A stretch of DNA of 26,498 nt from DATEJJ01 sp039649115 (GTDB lineage Bacteria > Actinomycetota > Actinomycetes > Mycobacteriales > Micromonosporaceae), in assembly GCA_039649115.1 (NCBI GenBank), contig JBBWZQ010000001.1:1-26498 (forward strand), written 5' to 3'. The notes below the pieces were generated by a model, which saw only the letters and a program-made list of their open reading frames with translations, was not told the origin of the DNA and searched no databases. Each line of letters starts with the position of its first letter. The first letter of the stretch is position 1. The translations under genes and the position numbers were made by a program. Shown piece after piece: positions 17,830 through 24,400 of this stretch.

Positions 17830-18001
17830 ATAGGAGTATGTCGACTTTTCGGTGGTGGGATGGGTCGCTTTCTCCACCCCGCGCCCATCAGGTCTCTTCG
17901 GGCCAACCGTACGGGCTATGGCGATATTGGTGGGAGTGGGCGAACGTACCCGTAGTACTCGATTCGTCACGCCATCACTGTCTCGCGAGCTAGGAGGCGT
18001 C
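17830..18001 (+). promoter_or_regulatory. Leader and probable promoter region of the DUF4397-sortase-kinase operon
   Basis: No gene is seen here. The composition is less GC-rich than the flanks, with TTTTCGG and GATATTGG stretches, and AGGAGG lies just upstream of the GTG at 18002. TAGTAC at about 17953-17958 is a possible -10, but no matching -35 is convincing. Confidence 0.4.
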
Positions 18002-18892
18002 GTGTCGACGCATGTGATTGTCCGGCGGGTGGGCGCGTTAGCGACGCTCACGCTCGCCGCGCTTGGACTGTCCATAGTGGATCCAACAGTCGCCACCGCC
18101 GCCGGACCCGTCGGATACGTCCGTCTCGCCCACCTATCGCCGGACACGCCGGACGTGGACGTCTATCTCAACACGGTCGGCAGCAGCGCGGCCCCCAAGG
18201 TCTTCCCGGGCGTCGGGTACGGCGTGGTCTCCACGTACCTGACCGTGCCCACCGGCACCTACGCGGTGGCGATGCGCGGGGCCGGCGCACCCGCGTCCGA
18301 TCCGCCGGTGCTCACCACGAACGTGACGGTCGCCGCGGGCAAGGCGTACACGGTCGCCGGCGTCGGGCGCCACGCCGACCTGGGACTGCGCGTGATCCCC
18401 GACGACCTCACCCCGCCGTCGGGCAGCAGGTCGAAGGTGCGCATCGTGCAGGCGTCGGTGCACGCACCGGTGCTCAGCGCCGCCATCTCCGGCGGGAACA
18501 CGATCGCCAGCGACATCGCGTTCGCGACCACGACCGGCTACTACGAGGTCACGCCCGGCCGGTGGACGCTGCGGGTACGGGGCACGAACAACGGCCCCAC
18601 CAGTACCGTGTCGGTCCACCTCCAGCCCGGTGACGTGTACTCGCTGCTGGTGCTCGACGCGAAGTCGGGCGGCGGCCTGACCGCGCAGTTGCGGGTGGAC
18701 GCGGCGATGCGCGGCACGATGCCCAACGGCGGCGTGCCGACCGGCGCGGGTGGCACCCAGCGCGACCCGCTGACCCCGGTGCTCCTGGGCGCGGCGTTGC
18801 TGGTCGTGCTGAGCGCGGCCGGGATCACCGGGTACGGGATGCGCCGGCAGCGCGCCCGTACACGTGAGGTGGGGAGGGTTCCGGCACGGTGA
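18002..18892 (+). CDS. Secreted, membrane-anchored DUF4397 protein
   Basis: The protein is 296 aa. Residues 1-33 form a signal peptide (HVIVRRVGALATLTLAALG, cleavage near ATA-AG). The DUF4397 domain follows with its diagnostic opening VRLAHLSPDTPDVDVYLN and a second module KVRIVQASVHAPVL near residue 145. The C-terminus has a Gly/Thr-rich spacer, one hydrophobic helix (PVLLGAALLVVLSAAGI) and an Arg-rich tail, so it looks like an extracytoplasmic protein anchored by its C-terminal helix. No LPxTG-like sorting motif is visible before the helix. The GTG at 18002 follows a strong AGGAGG. Its stop overlaps the sortase start (GTGA). DUF4397 genes commonly sit beside class F sortases in actinobacteria. 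The function is not known; adhesion or cell-surface structure is a guess. Confidence 0.9.
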   Translation: MSTHVIVRRVGALATLTLAALGLSIVDPTVATAAGPVGYVRLAHLSPDTPDVDVYLNTVGSSAAPKVFPGVGYGVVSTYLTVPTGTYAVAMRGAGAPASDPPVLTTNVTVAAGKAYTVAGVGRHADLGLRVIPDDLTPPSGSRSKVRIVQASVHAPVLSAAISGGNTIASDIAFATTTGYYEVTPGRWTLRVRGTNNGPTSTVSVHLQPGDVYSLLVLDAKSGGGLTAQLRVDAAMRGTMPNGGVPTGAGGTQRDPLTPVLLGAALLVVLSAAGITGYGMRRQRARTREVGRVPAR

Positions 18893-19572
18893 CGGAAAGC
18901 GGGTCCAGGATGGGCGCCCGGCCCCCTCGGGGTGGGCCGCGCGCCTTCATCCTGCTCGCTCTCGTCGAGTGTGTGGTGGCCGTCCTGGGCTTCGCCGCCG
19001 GCGTGGCGGTGACCACCGCGGTCGTGGCCCGGCCCGCAATGGCCTGGTTCGCCCCGTCCACCGCCCGACCGGCCGCCGTCCCGGCCGGCGTCGCGGGTGT
19101 GGGGAGCGGGGTCCAGGGGGAGGATCCGGTGGCCGGGCCGGCGCCGGACCGGATCCGCATCCCGGCGATCGGGGTGGATTCGGCGCTGGAGGCGCTGCAC
19201 CTGGACGCGGCCGGCGGGCTGGCGCCACCGCACAACTACGGCCAGGCCGGCTGGTACGCCGACGGGACGCCGCCCGGGCAGGTGGGCCCGGCGGTGATCG
19301 CGGGGCACATCGACTCGACACGCGGGCCGGCGGTGTTCTACCGGCTGGGCCAGTTGCACCCCGGCGACCTGATCGAGGTGGCACGCGCCGGCCGCTGGCT
19401 GGGCTTCCGGGTGGTCGCGGTCGACCGGTACCCTAAGAAGGCCTTCCCCACCGCCGCCGTGTACGGACCGACGCCCGACCCGCAACTGCGGCTGATCACG
19501 TGCGGCGGCGCGTTCGACCGGACGCGTAAGTCCTATGTGGACAACACCGTGGTGTACGCGGTCGCGGCGTGA
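18889..19572 (+). CDS. Class F-like sortase
   Basis: The protein is 227 aa. It has a cytoplasmic N-terminal tail, one membrane helix at about residues 20-47, and a linker rich in Pro/Ala/Val. The sortase beta-barrel starts at about 85 (IRIPAIGVDSALEAL). The catalytic residues are H140 in AGHIDS, C205 in LITCGG and R213 in DRTRKSY, all present. Sortases are extracytoplasmic transpeptidases that attach proteins to the cell wall. Class F members are widespread in actinobacteria with mostly unproven substrates. It starts in the stop of the DUF4397 gene (GTGA) and is followed after 22 bp by the kinase gene, so all three are likely one operon. Confidence 0.92.
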   Translation: MTESGSRMGARPPRGGPRAFILLALVECVVAVLGFAAGVAVTTAVVARPAMAWFAPSTARPAAVPAGVAGVGSGVQGEDPVAGPAPDRIRIPAIGVDSALEALHLDAAGGLAPPHNYGQAGWYADGTPPGQVGPAVIAGHIDSTRGPAVFYRLGQLHPGDLIEVARAGRWLGFRVVAVDRYPKKAFPTAAVYGPTPDPQLRLITCGGAFDRTRKSYVDNTVVYAVAA

Positions 19573-19594
19573 CGTGGGGGGTGGTGGGGAGCGG

Positions 19595-21475
19595 ATGTCT
19601 CTCGCGCAGACCGTTGTGGCCGGCCGGTACCGGCTCCTGCACCAGCTCGGTGTCGGCGGCATGGGCCGGGTGTGGCTGGCCCGCGACGAGATGCTCGGCC
19701 GCGACGTGGCGGTCAAGGAGGTGGTACCGCCGCCCGGCCTGACCGCCAGCGAGCGGGTGCAGACCCGGCTGCGCACGCTGCGTGAGGCGCGCACCGCGGC
19801 CCGGCTCAACCACCCCAACGTCGTGAAGATCTACGACGTGGTGCAGTCCGAGACGACGCCGTGGATCGTGATGGAGTACGTGCACTCGCGGTCGCTGCAC
19901 GAGGTGCTCACCGAGGACGGCCCGCTGGAGCCGGAGCAGGCGGCGCGCATCGGGCTGGCGATCCTGGCGGCGCTGACCGCGGCGCACCAGGCCGGGGTGC
20001 TGCACCGCGACGTCAAGCCGGGCAATGTGCTGCTGGCCGACGACGGCCGGGTGGTGCTGACCGACTTCGGGTTGGCCACGTTCGACGGCGGGGAGAGCGC
20101 GCTGACCATGCCCGGGCTGGTGTTCGGCTCGGTGCGGTACGTGCCGCCGGAGCGGGCCCGGGACGGCACGGCCACGGCCGAGTCGGACCTGTGGTCGTTG
20201 GGCGCCACGCTGTACGCGGCCGTGGAGGGCCGGTCGCCTTACGCGCGCACCAGTGCCATGGCCACCTTGACCGCGCTTGCCACTGCGCTGCCCGACCCGC
20301 CGCGTCGGGCCGGCCCGCTCAAGCCGGTGCTGGCCGGGCTGCTGCGGCGCAACCCGCGGGACCGGCTGCGCCCCGACGACGTACGCCGGATGCTGCAACG
20401 GGTGGCCGCCGCCGACACCGGGCGGCAGCGCGGGCGCTCGCGGCGCAACAAGCGGCGGGTACCCGTCGACCTCGGCCCGGCCATCAGCCCGTCCATCTCG
20501 GCGGATCCGGGCGGCGCCAGCGGCAGTCCGGCGCCGCCCAGGGCGGAGCCGCCGTCGCCGTCGCCGTCGCCGTGGCCGGGGCCGGGGAGCATCCGGCCCG
20601 GCGTACCGGTCGATGGCATGATCATGGTGGATCCGGTGGTGGCCATGGAGTCGGCGGTGTCCGCCGCTCCCACCGAACGGGTCGATCCCGGCAACGGGCC
20701 CACCACCGTGCTGCCGAGCTCCGCACCGCCGGCCCGGCGCGACGGCGGGCCGGTGCTGCCGCCCCTGCGCACCGCACTGGCGCCACGGGGCCGGCGCTGG
20801 GTGATCGCCGGTGTGGCCGCAACCCTGGTGCTGGCGGTGTCCGGTGCGCTGGCCGCCGCCGCGACCAACCAGCGGCACGGCGCCGGGAACGCGGCCGGGA
20901 CGACCTCGTCGCCGCGCCACTCGGCGTCGGTACCCGCGGCGACCGTGGTCCAGCCCGATCCGGTGCTGCGCGACACGGCCTGCCCGACCACCGGCGCCAG
21001 CGCGTTCACGCCCACCAGCGCGCGGCCCGGCTGGTACGGGCTGCTGGCCGGCTGGCAGTGGTACCGCGACCCGGGCGGGTACCGGGTCGCCGCACCCGCC
21101 GGCTGGCAGGTGTACCGGGGCCTCGACGGGCTGTGCTTCCGGGAACCCGACGGCGCCCGGGTGCTCGGCGTGATGACCTGGCACACGTCGCAGAGTCCGA
21201 TGCAGCACGTGACCGCGCGCGAGCGCGACATCGTGGCCCAGGTGAAGCCCGACCGGTACCACCAGATCCGGATCACGCCGGCCAACTACTACCAGGGAGC
21301 GGCCGACTGGGAGTTCGCGTTCGTCAACGGCGCGGGAGTGCCGATGCACGCGGACACCAGGGACTTCCTCGTCGCCCCCGGCCGCGGGTACACCATCGTG
21401 TGGTGCACCCAGAACTTCGACTGGGACGTCAACCAGAACTACTTCCTCATGATCCTGGCCAGCTTCGTCCCCTAG
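19595..21475 (+). CDS. Transmembrane serine/threonine protein kinase
   Basis: The protein is 626 aa. The Hanks-type kinase domain occupies residues 10-275: Gly loop LGVGGMGRVWLA (18-29), ATP lysine K41 in VAVKEV, catalytic loop HRDVKPGN (137-144) and DFG at 157-159. All key residues are intact. A Pro/Ser-rich juxtamembrane region (containing PPSPSPSPWPGPG) leads to a single membrane helix at about 401-422 (WVIAGVAATLVLAVSGAL). The extracytoplasmic C-terminal domain of about 200 aa starts near a TACPTTG motif and is rich in Trp and Tyr (GWYGLLAGWQWYRDPGGY). It has no PASTA repeats; I recall similar sensor domains in other Micromonosporaceae kinases. Cotranscription with sortase and DUF4397 suggests cell-envelope signalling. 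Its TAG shares a CTAG with the stop of the convergent STAND gene. Confidence 0.93.
   Translation: MSLAQTVVAGRYRLLHQLGVGGMGRVWLARDEMLGRDVAVKEVVPPPGLTASERVQTRLRTLREARTAARLNHPNVVKIYDVVQSETTPWIVMEYVHSRSLHEVLTEDGPLEPEQAARIGLAILAALTAAHQAGVLHRDVKPGNVLLADDGRVVLTDFGLATFDGGESALTMPGLVFGSVRYVPPERARDGTATAESDLWSLGATLYAAVEGRSPYARTSAMATLTALATALPDPPRRAGPLKPVLAGLLRRNPRDRLRPDDVRRMLQRVAAADTGRQRGRSRRNKRRVPVDLGPAISPSISADPGGASGSPAPPRAEPPSPSPSPWPGPGSIRPGVPVDGMIMVDPVVAMESAVSAAPTERVDPGNGPTTVLPSSAPPARRDGGPVLPPLRTALAPRGRRWVIAGVAATLVLAVSGALAAAATNQRHGAGNAAGTTSSPRHSASVPAATVVQPDPVLRDTACPTTGASAFTPTSARPGWYGLLAGWQWYRDPGGYRVAAPAGWQVYRGLDGLCFREPDGARVLGVMTWHTSQSPMQHVTARERDIVAQVKPDRYHQIRITPANYYQGAADWEFAFVNGAGVPMHADTRDFLVAPGRGYTIVWCTQNFDWDVNQNYFLMILASFVP
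20551..20573 (+). repeat. Hexanucleotide tandem repeat within the kinase gene
   Basis: Three copies of GCCGTC followed by GCCGT encode part of the Pro-Ser linker before the membrane helix. Copy-number change by slippage would add or remove two residues without a frameshift. Confidence 0.7.
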
Positions 21476-24400
21476 AACTCGGCGTCGGTCGGCAGGCGGC
21501 GCACCTGGCCCAGGTAGGAGTCCAGCTCGCCGGGCTCGAAGCGGCAGGTGCCCAGCGCGTGCCAGAACTGGCCCGCCGCCTCACCTTCGATCTTGTACCG
21601 GCCGTCCGGGCTCAGCGCCGCCCAGCCGTCGGGCATGCCCACCAGGGTCAGCCGCAGCCGCGCCCGGGGCGGGTCGGCCACGTCCCACAGCCGCACGGTA
21701 CCGTCGTCGCTCGCGCTGGCCAGCAGCGTGCTGTCCGGGCTGAACGCGACGCCCCACACCCGCCTGGTGTGCGCCGAGAGCACCGCCAGCGGCTGCCCGG
21801 TGCGCGGGTCCCACAGCCGGATGACCAGGTCCTCGCCGCCGGTGGCCAGCACGTTGCCGTCCCGGCTGAACGCCGCCGACCACAGCCGGCCGGTGTGCTC
21901 GGTCAGCAGGTGCAGCCGCTCGCCGCTGCCCGGGTCCCAGAGGCAGGCGGTGCCGTCGTTGCTCGCGCTGACCAGCAGCCGCCCGTCCGCGCTGAACGCG
22001 ACCGCGTACACCCGGTCGGTGTGCTGGGCGAGGGTCGCGCGCAGCTGGCCGGTACCCGCCTCCCACAGCCGCACCAGCCGGTCGTCGCAGCCGGTGGCGA
22101 CGGTCTCGCCGTCCGGACTGAAGGCCACCGAGCGGACCCGGCCGCGGTGCTGCCCCAGCGTGACGAGATGCCGGCCGGTGGTCCGGTACCACAACCGGAC
22201 CGAGTCGTCGTCGTTCGCCGTGGCCAGCACGTCCCCGTCCGGGCTGAAGCTCTCCGCCCAGACGTGGTCGGTCTCCACGTTCAGCTCCCGCTCGTCCGTC
22301 CGGGTGTCGGTGTTCCACAGGTGCACCCCGCCGTCACCGCTGGCCGCCGCGAGCAGGTGGCTGCCGGGGCAGAACACGGAGGAGATCAGCCGGTCGGCGG
22401 TGCCGCTCAGCTGCCCGGTCGACTGGCCGGTGCGCGGGTCCCACAGCCGGACGACCCCGTCGTTGCCGCAACTGGCCAGCATCGCGCCGTCGTCGCGGAA
22501 GGTCACCGACGTGATCCGGCGGCCGTGGCCCCGCAGCACGTGCTGGCACTGCCCCGTGGTGGTGTCCCACAGCCGGGTGCTGCCGTCGTTGCTGCTGGTC
22601 ACCAGCTGGCCGCCGGTGGGCCGGAAGGACACCGGCCAGACCGAGCCGCGGTGGCCGGACAGCTCGTGCCGGACCTGGCCGCTGCCCGGCTCCCAGAGCC
22701 GGACCACGCCGTCGCTGTCCGCGGTCGCCAGCACCTCCCCGCCGGGACCGAACCGGACACTGTAGACGGCCCCGCTGTGCCGGGACAGTACCCGCAGCGC
22801 GTGCCCGGTCGACACGTCCCACAGCCGTACCGCGCCGTGCGTGTCCCCGGTCGCGAGCACGGTCCCGTCCGGGTGGAAGTCCAGCGAGTACACGTGGCCC
22901 TCGTGCCCGCGCAGCCGGTACCGGGGCTCGGCCGTGGCCGCGTCCCACAGGCGCAGCGCCCCGGCCCGCCCGGCGGTGGCCAGCGTCCTGCCGTCCGAGC
23001 TGTACGCGAGCCGGTACACCACGTCCCCGCCGCGCACCTCGCGCAGCAGCGCGCCGGTACCCGTGTTCCAGATGCGCACCACTCCGTCGTTGTCGCTGGT
23101 GGCCAGCGCCCCGCCGGGGTGGAACGCGATGCTCCAGATCGGCGCGGCGTGCCCGGGCAGCTCGTGGCGCAGCGCGCCGGTACCCGTGTCGTAGAGCCGG
23201 ACCAGGCCGTCGCCGTCGCCGACCGCGAGCAGCGGCCGGTGCGGGCTGACCTCCATCGGCCACACCCAGTCCCGGAAGCCGTGCAGCACGTGGCGCGCGT
23301 CGCCGTGGTCGGCGTCCCACAGCCGCACCGTCTCGTCCGCCGAGCCCGTGACGAGCAGGTGCGCGGCCGTGTCGTAGGCGACCGCGTACACCCGGTTGCG
23401 GTGGCCCTGCAGCGTGCGCACCGGCAGGCCGGAGGCGACGTCGCAGATCAGGACGCCACCGTCGTCGCTGCCGATCGCCAGCGTCCCGCCGTCCGGGCTG
23501 TACGCGACGGGGGACGGCAGCCGGCCCGGCTCGTACCCGTACGAGACGCCCACGGCCGGGGGAGCGAGGCTGGGCGTGACCGGCCGGCGCGGCGCGATCG
23601 CCGCACCGCGCAGCTCGGGCGCCTGCGCCAGCGCCGGGTCGGCCGTCACGTCGATCAGCGCCGCGCGCCGCCACACGCTGCCGGTGACCGAGACGCCGCG
23701 CAGGTCGGCACGCAGCAGCCGGGCCCCGGTCAGGTCCGCCTGCGCCAGGTCCGCCCCGGTCAGCTTCGCCTCGTCGAGCCGCGCGCCGGCCAGCCGCGAC
23801 CCGCGCAGGACGGCCCGGCTCAGGTTGGTGCCGACCAGCCGGGCGTCGCTCAGGTCGGCCCCGGTCAGGTCGGCGTCGGCCAGTTCCCGGTGGGACAGGT
23901 CCTCACCGCGCAGCGAGGCGCCGCGCAGGTCGGTACGGGCCGGCTGGCGCAGCCGCGCGGACAGCCGCAACGCGTTGGCCCGGGCGGTCTCGCCGGCGTC
24001 GCTGTCCGGCGCGACGGCGGCGGCCAGCCACGCCTGGCAGCGCGCCACCTCCGCCAGGTCGCAGAGGAAGTCGATGGTCAGCGCGGACAGCGGCCGCCGG
24101 TGCAGCGCCGGCGGGTCCTCGCCCCGGTCCAGCTGCGCCGCGATCTCGTTGGCCACCAGCCACTCCAGCACCGAGCTGTGGATGAAGCCGAACAGCCCCT
24201 CGTCCGTGCGTACCAGCAGGCTGCCCGCGCCCACCGCGTGCGCCGCCTGGTGCTGCGAGAGCTGCGCGTCGGCCAGGTCGGTCAGGCCGGACGCCACGTC
24301 GGTCAGCTCCGCCAGGCGCAGGAACGACTCGTTGCCCTCCCACAGCCGCATGGCCAGCGCGGTGACCGCCTGCCAGATCTGCTCGCGGGCGAGGCTGACC

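Noticed and set aside
21643..23515. WD40 array as a recently expanded DNA repeat
   Set aside because: Units share protein motifs but differ widely in bases, so this is old protein-level repetition.
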